NCBI GenBank assembly: GCA_963757155.1
Contig: CAVWQS010000040.1
Span: 124,001-188,000 of the forward strand
From: DASXQK01 sp963757155
GTDB lineage: Bacteria; Pseudomonadota; Alphaproteobacteria; Dongiales; Dongiaceae
Length of the DNA: 64,000 nt
Reading direction: 5' to 3'
Part shown: piece by piece, positions 17,053 through 25,308 of the stretch
Position numbering within the stretch: position 1 is the first letter of the stretch
Layout of the letters: the number at the start of each line of letters is the position of its first letter
Position numbers and translations under genes: made by a program
Notes under the pieces: generated by a model
Databases searched by the model: none
What the model was told of the DNA's origin: nothing
The model's input: only the letters and a program-made list of their open reading frames with translations

Positions 17053-18981
17053 TCAACTCTCAGCGGGCGCGGGATCGGGGCTGACCCAGATGGGCAGGCT
17101 GCCGACACGGCCGCGGACCTTGTCGGTCGCCAGCAGCTCGAAGCCCGCGAGCAGATCCGCTCGGCCGGCCGCGGTGACCGCCTCGACGACGGCCCCGGAG
17201 ATGGCGATGGCGGCGCCATGCTCGCGGGTCAGGGCCTCGAGCCGGCTGGCGACATTGACCGTGTCGCCGGAGGTGCTCATCTGGGCCTGGGTCGGGCCGC
17301 CGAGGCTGGCGACGATGACCGGCCCGCAGTGGATGCCGACGGAGATCCGGAAGGGCGGCTCGCCCTCGGCCGCCAGCTCGTCATTGCGCCGCCGGATGTC
17401 CTCGAAGAGGTCGCGCGCACAGGTCAACGCCGCGACGGCGTCCTGCGGCTTTGGCTCGGGCACGCCGAAGACCACCATGGCGCCATCGCCCATGAACTGC
17501 TCGAGCACCCCGCCATGGGCGAGCACAGCGCGCTCGATGCGGCCGTGAAAATCGCGCAGGAAGCGGACGGTGTCGTCCGGTGCCATCCGTTCCATCCGGC
17601 TGGTGAATCCGGCGATGTCGACGAAAAGGATGGCGGCATTCTGGCTGCCGCCGAAGTTGGGCGTGGCACTCCGGGCCAGCATGTCGACGATGACCGGCGA
17701 GTGGTAGCGCGCGAGATTGCGGCGCATCCGCCGCTCGATACCTGCGCGAAGGATTGCGACCCCGCCGGCATTGAGCAGGATGGCGGCGGCCGGAAAAGTC
17801 ATGTCGAGCCATAGATTCTGCTGGAATGCCACCAGCGCGATCGCGCTCCAGAGGGCCAGCAGGCCGACGATGGCGCCCGTGGCCGCCAGGGGCAGGGGCA
17901 GCCGCGCCAGCGCGAAGGCGGCGAGCCCCAGCAGCAGGATGGCGGCGATGTTCCAACCCCGCAGACTGGCGTGCTGGAGGATCTGGCCACTCAGAAGATT
18001 GCCGGTGATCGTCGCCAGCACCTCGATGCCGGGCATGGTCTGGCTGAAGGGCGTTACGAAATTGTCGCCGAGCCCGAGAGCGGTCACGCCAAGAAGAACC
18101 GCATGGCCGGCGATTGCCGCCGGAGGCACGTGACCCTCGAGCAGATCGCTGAGGGGGAAGGTCGGAATGGTGCCGGGCGGGCCGTAGTAGTTGATCGGCA
18201 GCCCCAGCCGCGGGTCGAGCTGCAGCTCCTGCTTGCCCAAAATCACCTTGCCCCCGAGCAGCAACGCGATATCGCCCGTGGTCAGACCGAGAGAGCTGCG
18301 CGCCAATTCGATCGGGAAAGCCGGCAAGTAATGCTCGCCGAAGGCGATGGCCGCCGGCATGTAGCGCAGCGTGCCGTCAGGGTCGACCGGCATGTTGACA
18401 TGGCCCAAGCCCGCGACGCTCGGCAACGGGCTGAAGGGGACCCGCATATCGGTGCCCATGAGGGGGACATCCTCCCGGGCATTCCCGCTCGGGCGGCTGA
18501 CGACGCGGAAAGCTGCTTTTTCGGCGATCTGCAGGGCGGCCTCGCCGGGCTTCGCGGCCGGCGTGAGGGTGAAGGCGATGGGCAGCACGCTGCGGGCGGA
18601 AAGGCGCAGCGCGTCGAACAGAGCCTGGTCGCCGGCCGAGAGCTGGAGACCGTTCCAGGGTTGCTCATGTTCCAGGAACAGCATGTCGATGCCGATGGCG
18701 GTGGCACCCCCTGCCGACAGCTTTTCGATCCCCGCCGCCAGATCGTGGTGCGGCACCGGCGAATGTCCCAGCTTGGCGACCGTGCGGTCGTCGATTGCGA
18801 TGATCACCACTTGCGGCGGCGGGGCATGGCTGCCGCGCAGCTGGAAGCGCCAATTGAGGGTCTGGCCTTCGATCGTGCTGACGGACGACACGAGATAGGC
18901 CAAGGCCACCACGACGCTCGCCAGCAGCGAAAGCGCGGCGTAGCGCCAGGGAAGAGGCGCCGCGCGAAGCCGGCCTGGCAT
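17053..18981 (-). CDS. CHASE2-domain adenylate/guanylate cyclase
   Basis: A 642-residue membrane sensor cyclase. An N-terminal helix (ALSLLASVVVALAYLVSSVSTI) leads to an extracytoplasmic CHASE2 domain (about 40-340; PPQVVIIAIDDRTVAKLGHSPVPHHDLAAGIEKL, then GIDMLFLE). Several helices follow at about 345-425, then a class III cyclase domain from about 445 (ILFVDIAGFTSRMERMAPDDTVRFLRDFHGRIERAVLAHGGVLEQFMGDGAMVVFG). The metal Asp of FVDIAGF and of MGDGAMVVFG are both present. Nine bases separate it from the FecR gene upstream, so the pair is probably one operon and one signalling unit. Signal unknown. Confidence 0.92.
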   Translation of the reverse strand: MPGRLRAAPLPWRYAALSLLASVVVALAYLVSSVSTIEGQTLNWRFQLRGSHAPPPQVVIIAIDDRTVAKLGHSPVPHHDLAAGIEKLSAGGATAIGIDMLFLEHEQPWNGLQLSAGDQALFDALRLSARSVLPIAFTLTPAAKPGEAALQIAEKAAFRVVSRPSGNAREDVPLMGTDMRVPFSPLPSVAGLGHVNMPVDPDGTLRYMPAAIAFGEHYLPAFPIELARSSLGLTTGDIALLLGGKVILGKQELQLDPRLGLPINYYGPPGTIPTFPLSDLLEGHVPPAAIAGHAVLLGVTALGLGDNFVTPFSQTMPGIEVLATITGNLLSGQILQHASLRGWNIAAILLLGLAAFALARLPLPLAATGAIVGLLALWSAIALVAFQQNLWLDMTFPAAAILLNAGGVAILRAGIERRMRRNLARYHSPVIVDMLARSATPNFGGSQNAAILFVDIAGFTSRMERMAPDDTVRFLRDFHGRIERAVLAHGGVLEQFMGDGAMVVFGVPEPKPQDAVAALTCARDLFEDIRRRNDELAAEGEPPFRISVGIHCGPVIVASLGGPTQAQMSTSGDTVNVASRLEALTREHGAAIAISGAVVEAVTAAGRADLLAGFELLATDKVRGRVGSLPIWVSPDPAPAES

Positions 18982-18990
18982 GTCAGACTC

Positions 18991-19659
18991 CTAGGAGATC
19001 GCCGTGCGTGCGAGAGCAGCGTCGACGCGCTTCTTGGCCCAGAGCTTGGGAGTTGTCGGCAGAGCGCCGGCCTTCACATCCGTGCCGAAGCCTGGATACA
19101 GAAGCACCGCGCCCGTGCGGGCGATATTCTGGACCTCGACGCTCCCCTCGGCGACGAACACGGCCGTGTTCTCGGCGCCCTGGGCATCGATAAGCCAATC
19201 CGTGCCGCGCACCGAAGCCACGGCGGTGGCAGTGATCACCTCGAAGCGATTCCAGGGTCCGGGGAGATTGAGGCGCAAGATGCCTTCGACCAGATCGAGC
19301 AGGCCCTGGCCGGGACCGGCATCGCCGGGGGCGACGAAGCGGGTCAGCACGACCGTCGTCTGCTCGCCGACGGTGATCGTGCTGCCGTCGGCCGCCGTCA
19401 TCTCGAGCCGGCCGCCGGCGCCGGTGACCACCCGATCGCCCTCATGCAGGGCCATGCCGCGCGCGGCGGCCAGCTGCTGTCGGCCGCGCAGAATCGACGG
19501 CGTCCCGACGAGGCGCGAGACCGTTGCGACGGTATGGGGCTCCGCTGCGCCGACACCCGCGGCTGCCAAAATAAAGGGCAGGGACAAGAGCACCCGCCGG
19601 CTGAGTTGATGGCCCCACCGGCGCTGGGCCGGCCGGCTCATATCATTGAATTCATTCAT
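18991..19659 (-). CDS. FecR-domain periplasmic protein
   Basis: A 222-residue secreted protein with a Sec/Tat-like signal (SRRVLLSLPFILAAAGVGAAEP). A FecR-type domain follows: SRLVGTPSILRGRQQLAAARGMALHEGDRVVTGAGGRLEMTAADGSTITVGEQTTVVLTRF, then GILRLNLP and FEVITATAVASVRGTDWLI. Such proteins without a sigma/anti-sigma context often accompany CHASE2 cyclases. Start chosen at the MNEFNDMSRP ATG; the ribosome-binding site is weak, and starts at 19641 or farther upstream are possible. Likely partner or upstream element of the cyclase downstream. Confidence 0.85.
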   Translation of the reverse strand: MNEFNDMSRPAQRRWGHQLSRRVLLSLPFILAAAGVGAAEPHTVATVSRLVGTPSILRGRQQLAAARGMALHEGDRVVTGAGGRLEMTAADGSTITVGEQTTVVLTRFVAPGDAGPGQGLLDLVEGILRLNLPGPWNRFEVITATAVASVRGTDWLIDAQGAENTAVFVAEGSVEVQNIARTGAVLLYPGFGTDVKAGALPTTPKLWAKKRVDAALARTAIS

Positions 19660-19792
19660 ATATCGAACCCCGTTGGCGCCTGGTGAGGCGGGCGCCTTGT
19701 GCAGGAATTTGGGCGGTGGCGATGCTTCCTGCAAGGGCAGGTCGCCACAACGCGGTGTTCACTCAATCAGTGAGAGAAGTTTTCGTGTTGTG

Positions 19793-19832
19793 ATCTTGTT
19801 GGACAGCAGACCGCGGCGGAGATCAACAAGAT
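19793..19832. repeat. Nine-base inverted repeat upstream of fecR-like gene
   Basis: ATCTTGTTG at 19793-19801 and CAACAAGAT at 19824-19832 are exact inverted arms with a 22-base loop, next to a TATATAT run at 19831-19837. It could be an operator or the base of an mRNA stem for the FecR-CHASE2 operon, or a terminator-like structure between it and the aconitase X genes. Confidence 0.45.
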
Positions 19833-19877
19833 ATATATTTTCTACTGCGCGAGCGGGGGTGCCGCCCTCCTTCGCAG

Positions 19878-20291
19878 CTAGGCCAGGATTTCGATGCGGC
19901 CGTCGTCGCTTATTCGCGCATGCTGCCCCGTGGCCAGCGCCGCCTGCTGATCGCCGGGCAGCACGACGACGGGGATCGAGCCATAGTCCATCTCGCGCGC
20001 CACCACCACGCCGAGGCCCAGTATGGCATCGGGCACGGCCAGCACGAGGGCGGCGGGGGCGCGGCGGATGGCCATCAGCTCCAGCATGATATAGCTCGAA
20101 GAGCTGGAGCCGATCATGCCCGGCAGGACCAGGATGCGCCCGGCGATCTCGCTGTCGTGGTTGGGATGGCGCGGATCGCTGATCCGACCGGTCCGGGGAT
20201 CGACGCCGCCCCAGAAGCTGATGGGGCGTGCGAGCTTCAGCACCGCGCCCTCGGCGCTTCCGGCGATCTGGGGCAGGCTTTGCAAGGTCAT
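19878..20291 (-). CDS. Aconitase X, small (swivel, DUF126) subunit
   Basis: A 137-residue swivel domain of the aconitase X family. Typical blocks are LARPISFWGGVDPRTGRISDPRHPNHDSEIAGRILVLPGMIGSSSSSYIMLELM and MDYGSIPVVVLPG; the GSSSSSY stretch is the family signature. Its ATG at 20291 overlaps the stop of the large subunit, giving a two-subunit enzyme (fused in some bacteria). Known bacterial aconitase X enzymes include cis-3-hydroxy-L-proline dehydratases; archaeal ones dehydrate mevalonate 5-phosphate. Confidence 0.9.
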   Translation of the reverse strand: MTLQSLPQIAGSAEGAVLKLARPISFWGGVDPRTGRISDPRHPNHDSEIAGRILVLPGMIGSSSSSYIMLELMAIRRAPAALVLAVPDAILGLGVVVAREMDYGSIPVVVLPGDQQAALATGQHARISDDGRIEILA

Positions 20292-21544
20292 CGCCAGAGG
20301 GATTCGTCCCGGGCCAGCCGGCCCTCCGCGGCGGAGGCGATGCAATCGGCCAGGCTGCCGTAGATCACCTCATAGCCGGTATTGGCCGGGGCGTAATGGG
20401 CGAACTTGCCGGAATTGGTCATGAGCACCCCGCCTTTGGCCGGGAGGATGGGCGCGACCACGACGCAGGTATCGGCCACGATGGTGATGCCGGCCTCGGC
20501 GAATATTCCGAGACGGCCCTGCTCCGCCAGCGCGCCCACCACATTGCGCCCGGTGCAGACGAAGAAGGGCACATTCATCCGGCGCTTGGGCAGGAGCGCT
20601 TCCAAAGCGTCGAACTCGGCGAGGGAGAAATGCGGGCTGCCCAGCGCCACCGCATCGATGCCCTCGCCCCGGGCCGTCGAGAGCCGGTCGCGGGCGGCGT
20701 GCAGCATCGCCGGCGTCAGGCGGATGACGCGGGCCGGCGCCTCGCCGCCACCCGCTGCTTCGACGCTGGGCGCCTCCGGCGTGCGGCCGGCGACATGGAA
20801 CAGGCCGACGGCGCCGCTGGAGGCGGCCGAGGCCGCCAGCGCCTTCAGGCAATCCTCGGAGATATCCGCGGGCAGGCCGTCGATGACGCCGATCTCGGTG
20901 CCGATCTCCATGCCGTACCAGCAGCCCAGCACGGGATAGAACACATCGGCGCGCTTCAGCCGGGCGGAGAGGGCGGATGTGTCCACCCGCACGGTGGCGC
21001 GCCGGTTCTCCGGCCGATGCAGCCCGTAATAGGGCGCGCGGCCCGTGATGGCGCAGCAGATGTCGAGGAAATCGCCGTAGCGGTTGGTGCGCGCGCCCAG
21101 CACGGAATTGCAGAAGGCGACCGCATTGCTCTCGCCCCAGGCGACATCGCTGCCCAGGGCCGGGCGATGGCCGGCGTGATAGGGCGAGCAGGTCCAGGTC
21201 TGCCAGCAGCCCATGGCCTCATAGGCCCGCATCAGCCGGAGCGCCATCTCGTGGCGATGGGGATCGGCCTTCACCGTGCCGGGATGCAGCAGGTCCAGCC
21301 CGCCGACATTGAGGGAGGCGGGGATAGCGACCTTCGCGCCGCCGGCGACCAGCCGCTCGGCGAAATGGACGCCGCTGTCGCCGTGATAGAGGGCGCCATC
21401 GATATGGGCCGAAGCGACGGGGATCAGCCGCGGCGCGCCCAGCAGACGCCCCATCTCCGCCAGGATGCGCATGGCCATGGCGGCGCCTGCCCCCCGATCG
21501 CCAGCGGCGATCGCGCGCTCTTCCGTCGTGAGCCTAGGGCTCAC
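20288..21544 (-). CDS. Aconitase X, large catalytic subunit
   Basis: A 418-residue catalytic subunit of aconitase X (formerly DUF521), an iron-sulfur dehydratase. Visible signatures are GSDVAWGESNAVAFCNSVLGARTNRYGDFLDICCAITGRAPYYGLH, TWTCSPYHAG and the late Cys of TIVADTCVVVAPI. The start is the GTG at 21544. Reaction most likely dehydration of a hydroxy acid; the bacterial precedent is cis-3-hydroxy-L-proline to 1-pyrroline-2-carboxylate. A divergent enolase-superfamily gene sits 238 bases away, which suggests a short catabolic route for a hydroxylated acid or amino acid. Confidence 0.92.
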   Translation of the reverse strand: MSPRLTTEERAIAAGDRGAGAAMAMRILAEMGRLLGAPRLIPVASAHIDGALYHGDSGVHFAERLVAGGAKVAIPASLNVGGLDLLHPGTVKADPHRHEMALRLMRAYEAMGCWQTWTCSPYHAGHRPALGSDVAWGESNAVAFCNSVLGARTNRYGDFLDICCAITGRAPYYGLHRPENRRATVRVDTSALSARLKRADVFYPVLGCWYGMEIGTEIGVIDGLPADISEDCLKALAASAASSGAVGLFHVAGRTPEAPSVEAAGGGEAPARVIRLTPAMLHAARDRLSTARGEGIDAVALGSPHFSLAEFDALEALLPKRRMNVPFFVCTGRNVVGALAEQGRLGIFAEAGITIVADTCVVVAPILPAKGGVLMTNSGKFAHYAPANTGYEVIYGSLADCIASAAEGRLARDESLWR

Positions 21545-21627
21545 GGATCGATGCTCTCTGTCGGATGATCATGCGGCGCAATCTGCCATGGTTTGGCGTG
21601 CTGCCACCAGAGCGACATCCTCTCTTC

Positions 21628-21705
21628 CGTCATTCCCGCGAAAGCGGGAATCCAGGGCCGTCGTCTCGCTGGTTGCCCTGGATTCCCGCTTTCGCGGGAA
21701 TGACG
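21628..21705. repeat. dRS3-like paired inverted repeat (intact copy)
   Basis: Two copies of the palindrome ATTCCCGCGAAAGCGGGAAT in inverted arrangement, each flanked outside by GTC/GAC and inside by CCAGGGC/GCCCTGG, separated by about 18 bases. Each arm fits ATTCCC-N8-GGGAAT. Confidence 0.88.
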
Positions 21706-21781
21706 ATGGGAGGGGAGGTCAAGCCCTTGCGCCTCAGAGCATTACCGATATTGATACCGGGGATTTTTGGGGAGATCCCGC

Positions 21782-22930
21782 TTGGACACGACAATCGACC
21801 GGATCGAGGCCTGGGCCTGCTCGCTGCCCTTGCCGACGCCGCTGCGCTTCGGAACCTTCGAGGTGCGCACGCGCGAATATGTCGCGGTCCGGGTGAGCAC
21901 CAAGGGCGGGCAGGTGGCGGATTGCCTGAGCCAGACCCGCAAGGCGCCAGTGGATGTGGCGATCCTCGATGTCCTGGCGCCGGCGCTGATCGGCCGCGAT
22001 GGCCTGGACATTCCCGCCCGCAGCGCCGATCTGGCCGCGACCCTCCGCGCGCTGGAGCGCGACGGGGTCTTCGGGCGGGGCGTCTCGCTGCTCGAGATGT
22101 GCCTGCATGATCTGAAGGCGCAGGCGGCGGGCTTGCCGCTCTGGCACCTTTATCGCGAAGAGATAGGGCGCAAGGAGGCGGGGCCCCTCGATGTGCTTCT
22201 GGTCGAGGGCTATGAGATGGCCGGCGAGAATGACGAGACCTTCGCCGAGCGGCTGCAGGCGCGCCAGGCCGAGGGCTATCGCATGATGAAGCTGGAAGCC
22301 GCGCATTACGAGACCCCGGCGCTGCTGGCCGCCCGTGTTGCGGCGATCCGGCGACATGCCGGGAAGGATCTGCGCCTGGTGCTCGATTTCGCCTGGTCCT
22401 GGCCCAGCGTCGAGCATGGCTTGAAATGCGCCGCGCCGCTTAGGGATTTCGACATCGATTGGCTCGAGGATCCGTTCCATCGCGATCGCGTGGCCGATTA
22501 TGCGAGCGTCAAGGCCGGGGCCGGTGTTCCCATCGGCGCCGGCGATGAGACGACGCAGCCCCAGCAGATGCGCCGGCTGATCGAGGCCGATGCCCTGCAT
22601 GTCGCGCGCATCGATGCCACCACGCTGGGCGGCTTCGGGCCCGCGGAAGACGTGGCGCGCCAGGCGGCCGCGCGGGGCATGCGGCTCTCCTTCCATGAGC
22701 GGCCGGAGGTGCATCAGCATCTGGCCTTCGGCCTCGGCCTCGCCGATCACGTCGAGGTCTTTCCGACCGACCGCCCCTTCGACTGCGCCCATATGCTGAT
22801 CCGCGAGCCCGCCTTCGACCGCATCGCCGGCGGAAAGCTGAGCCCGCCGACGGCACCGGGGACCGGCCTCAAGCTCGACGACAAGGCGCTGGCGAAATCC
22901 GCGCGGCGGAGCGGGCAGGTGACGATATAG
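21782..22930 (+). CDS. Mandelate racemase/muconate-lactonizing enzyme family protein
   Basis: A 382-residue enolase-superfamily enzyme, which would abstract an alpha-proton from a carboxylate. A capping domain (IEAWACSLPLPTPLRFGTFEVRTREYVAVRVST) is followed by a barrel: GYRMMKLEA (Lys region), metal ligands in RLVLDFAWSW (Asp), WLEDPF (Glu) and GAGDETTQ (Asp/Glu), and SFHERPEVH near the end (general base His). I prefer the TTG start at 21782, since GGGGAG lies eight bases before it; a TTG at 21767 is also open. Substrate not predictable. Divergent from aconitase X, so they may serve one pathway. Confidence 0.87.
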   Translation: MDTTIDRIEAWACSLPLPTPLRFGTFEVRTREYVAVRVSTKGGQVADCLSQTRKAPVDVAILDVLAPALIGRDGLDIPARSADLAATLRALERDGVFGRGVSLLEMCLHDLKAQAAGLPLWHLYREEIGRKEAGPLDVLLVEGYEMAGENDETFAERLQARQAEGYRMMKLEAAHYETPALLAARVAAIRRHAGKDLRLVLDFAWSWPSVEHGLKCAAPLRDFDIDWLEDPFHRDRVADYASVKAGAGVPIGAGDETTQPQQMRRLIEADALHVARIDATTLGGFGPAEDVARQAAARGMRLSFHERPEVHQHLAFGLGLADHVEVFPTDRPFDCAHMLIREPAFDRIAGGKLSPPTAPGTGLKLDDKALAKSARRSGQVTI

Positions 22931-22944
22931 ACGCGTCCGACTTT

Positions 22945-22978
22945 TTCCCTCTCCCGTTTCAAAGCGCGGTAGAGGGAA
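22945..22978. repeat. Dispersed inverted repeat, copy 2
   Basis: TTCCCTCTCCCGTTTCAAAG then CGCGGTAGAGGGAA, the reverse complement (with few changes) of the repeat at 10928-10963. It sits between the convergent enolase-family gene and the lipoprotein gene, and could end transcription from either side. Confidence 0.7.
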
Positions 22979-22979
22979 A

Positions 22980-23279
22980 TTAGGTGTTGCAGACGCCCTT
23001 GTAGATCAGCGTGCCGGCGACCGCGTTGGTCTCATTGGCGGTGCGGCTGACGATCTTGTAGCCGTTGGGGCAGAGGTGGTTTTGCTGCACATATTGGGCG
23101 AGCCAGGTCAGCCGCTGGGTTTCGGCGGTCTTGTCGTCCTTGAGGAAGAGCTGCCCGTAATCGGATTTGTAGGTAAAGCCGGTCGTGCCCGCGGGCGTGA
23201 AATTGGTGAGCGCCCTCTTGTCGACGGCCGAGCAGGCGGTCAGCGCGAGAAGGGCGATCAGGGCGAGGTGCTTCGACAT
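22980..23279 (-). CDS. Small putative lipoprotein
   Basis: A 99-residue protein with a lipoprotein signal: MSKHLALIALLALTACSAVDK, lipobox LTAC with the lipidated Cys16. The mature part is polar (FKSDYGQLFLKDDKTAE-like region, here TYKSDYGQLFLKDDK) with two Cys, HLCPNGYKIV and a C-terminal CNT. I do not recognise a family with certainty. It is monocistronic, convergent with the enolase-family gene. The frame extends upstream through the repeat at 23340, but the lipoprotein start at 23279 is far more plausible. Confidence 0.72.
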   Translation of the reverse strand: MSKHLALIALLALTACSAVDKRALTNFTPAGTTGFTYKSDYGQLFLKDDKTAETQRLTWLAQYVQQNHLCPNGYKIVSRTANETNAVAGTLIYKGVCNT

Positions 23280-23339
23280 CCCTGATTTCAGTGCCTCAAC
23301 TCGCGGTTGCTCGTCAAGGCTGCCGGCTGATTTCTCTTT

Positions 23340-23425
23340 CGTCATCCCCGCGAAAGCGGGGATCCAGGGCAAGCGGCAGGCTGCCGGGCATGTGGCCCTG
23401 GATTCCCGCTTTCGCGGGAATGACG
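23340..23425. repeat. dRS3-like paired inverted repeat (intact copy)
   Basis: An 86-base unit: left arm CATCCCCGCGAAAGCGGGGA (a C/G variant of the palindrome), inner CCAGGGC, a 30-base spacer, then GCCCTGGATTCCCGC and GCGGGAATGACG. Same left-arm variant as the copy interrupted by IS30. Confidence 0.88.
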
Positions 23426-23448
23426 AGAAGAGAGGCGGGGAAAACGTC

Positions 23449-24547
23449 CTAGACGTTGAATCGGAAGTGGAAGATGTCGCCGTCCTGGACGACATATTCC
23501 TTGCCCTCGGCCCGCATCTTGCCGGCTTCCTTGGCGCCCTGCTCGCCGCCGCAGGCGACGAAATCCTCATAGGCGATGGTCTCGCCGCGGATGAAGCCGC
23601 GCTCGAAATCCGTATGGATGACGCCGGCCGCCTCGGGCGCGCGCGCGCCGCGGTGGACGGTCCAGGCGCGAGCCTCCTTCGGCCCGACGGTGAAGAAGGT
23701 CACGAGATCGAGGAGCTTGTAGCCGGCATGGATGACACGGTCGAGGCCGGCTTCTTCGAGGCCCAGGGTCTCCAGATATTCGCGCTTCTCTTCCGCGCCG
23801 GCGAGTTGCGCCACCTCGGCTTCGATGGCGGCCGAGATGACGACGACGGCGGCCCCTTCCTGGGCCGCGCGCTCGGCGACTTTCTTCGACCATTCATTGC
23901 CGGTGGAAGCGGCGGATTCCTCGACATTGCAGACATAGAGCACGGGCTTGGCGGTCAGCAGCTGGAGCTGGCGGAAGACCTCCCGATCCTCCGCTGCGAT
24001 CTTGGCGCGGCGGGCCGGCCGGCCGGCGCGCAGCTCGACGAGAGATGCCTCCATCACGCCCAGCAGCGCCTTGGCCTCCTTGTCGCCGCCCTTGGCCTTC
24101 TTGGCCGTGCGCATCGAGGCGGCGTTCCAGGCTGTCGAGATCGGCCAGCATCAGCTCGGTCTCCACCGTCTCGGCGTCGCGCAGGGGATCGACCGAGCCC
24201 TCCACATGGGTCACCTCGCCGGCGAAGCAGCGCAGCACATGGGCGATGGCGTCGACCTCGCGGATATTGGCCAGGAACTGATTGCCCAGCCCCTCGCCCT
24301 TGCTGGCGCCGCGCACCAGCCCTGCGATATCGACGAAGGCGAGCTGGGTCGGAATGATCTTGGCGGATTTGGCGAGGGCGGCCAGGCGCTCCAGCCGCGG
24401 ATCCGGCACGGCGACCTTCCCCACATTCGGCTCGATGGTGCAGAAGGGGTAGTTCGCCGCCTCGGCCGCCTGGGTCGAGGTGAGGGCGTTGAACAGGGTC
24501 GATTTGCCGACATTGGGCAATCCGACGATGCCGCAGGAAAATCCCAT
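23449..24547 (-). CDS. ychF: Redox-regulated ATPase YchF (frameshifted)
   Basis: OBG-family P-loop protein (YchF/OLA1) that prefers ATP and binds ribosomes. The first frame has GIVGLPNVGKSTLFNALT (P-loop at residues 9-17), FVDIAGLVRGASKGEGLGNQFLANIREVDAI and VTHVEGSVDPLRDAETVETELMLADLDSLERR. After one extra base at about 24113-24122 the second frame continues KAKGGDKEAKALLGVMEASL... to the TGS end (FFTVGPKEARAWTVHRGARAPEAAGVIHTDFERGFIRGETIAYEDFVA). Correction gives 365 residues, normal for YchF. In an operon order with pth. Confidence 0.94.
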
Positions 24548-24605
24548 GGAGCTGGATCCAGTCGTAGTAACGGGGTGAAAGGGAGGGGCGAGGTTGTCGC
24601 TCCGG

Positions 24606-25223
24606 TCAGTCGATCGGCTTGGGCTCTTTATCCTCGCGCTTGGGCCGCGGCTTGGGCGGGTTCACGGCGATCGTCACCTTGTTCATGAAGCCGTTCTCAT
24701 CGCCCGCGACGAGCAGCGGCATCGCCTCGGCGCTGGCCTCGATCAGCTTGGCGATCAGGGGCTGCTCCTCCTTGGCGAAATTCTGCAGCACGTAATGGCG
24801 CACCAGCTCGGGATGGCCGGGATGGCCCACCCCCAGCCGCACACGCCAGTAGGAGGCCCCGATATGGGCATCCATGCTGCGCAGGCCGTTGTGACCGGCC
24901 GCACCACCGCCCTGCTTGACCCGGACCTTGCCCGGCACGAGCTCGATCTCGTCATGGATGGCGATCACGGCGGGCGGCTCGAGCTTGTAGAACTGCGCCG
25001 CCGCCGCCACAGCGCGGCCGGAATCGTTCATATAGGTCTCGGGCTTCAGCAGGACGATCTTCTCGCCCCCGATCTCGCCCTCGGAAACGAACCCGTGAAA
25101 GCGGCTGCGCCAAGGCCCGAAGCCATAGCGCCGGCGGATCTCTTCCGCCGCCATGAATCCGATATTGTGGCGGTGCCCGGCGTAGCCCGGGCCCGGATTG
25201 CCCAGGCCGACGATGAGGCGCAA
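24606..25223 (-). CDS. pth: Peptidyl-tRNA hydrolase
   Basis: Releases peptides from peptidyl-tRNA that dropped off the ribosome. The 205-residue product shows LIVGLGNPGPGYAGHRHNIGF (catalytic His19 in HN), KPETYMNDSG, VIAIHDEIELVPGKVRVKQGGGAAGHNGLRSM and the C-terminal lid; a basic tail (PPKPRPKREDK) follows. Lies 85 bases downstream of rplY in the usual rplY-pth-ychF order. A strong hairpin stands in the gap before it. Confidence 0.95.
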   Translation of the reverse strand: MRLIVGLGNPGPGYAGHRHNIGFMAAEEIRRRYGFGPWRSRFHGFVSEGEIGGEKIVLLKPETYMNDSGRAVAAAAQFYKLEPPAVIAIHDEIELVPGKVRVKQGGGAAGHNGLRSMDAHIGASYWRVRLGVGHPGHPELVRHYVLQNFAKEEQPLIAKLIEASAEAMPLLVAGDENGFMNKVTIAVNPPKPRPKREDKEPKPID

Positions 25224-25260
25224 GGGAAGGCCTCTGCTCTATGAGAAGGATGCGAGACGA

Positions 25261-25285
25261 CGGGTCGGCCCGAAGGGGCCGACCC
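25261..25285. terminator. GC hairpin between rplY and pth
   Basis: GGGTCGGCCC and GGGCCGACCC are perfect ten-base arms around a GAAG-type loop. No T-tract follows on the minus strand, so it may be an attenuator or mRNA processing/stability element and not a full terminator between rplY and pth. Confidence 0.6.
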
Positions 25286-25308
25286 GATCTCGCTCCGAGA
25301 CGCCGAGA

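Noticed and set aside
11343..19686. Long plus-strand frames at 11343, 15669 and 17971
   Set aside because: Each mirrors a well-supported minus-strand gene and has no recognisable domain.
21528..21544. GTGAGCC-TAG-GGCTCAC palindrome at the aconitase X start codon
   Set aside because: It overlaps the first codons and no regulator or second copy is nearby. It may be chance.
20228..21568. 446-residue plus-strand frame opposite aconitase X
   Set aside because: Shadow frame. The minus strand carries clear aconitase X motifs.
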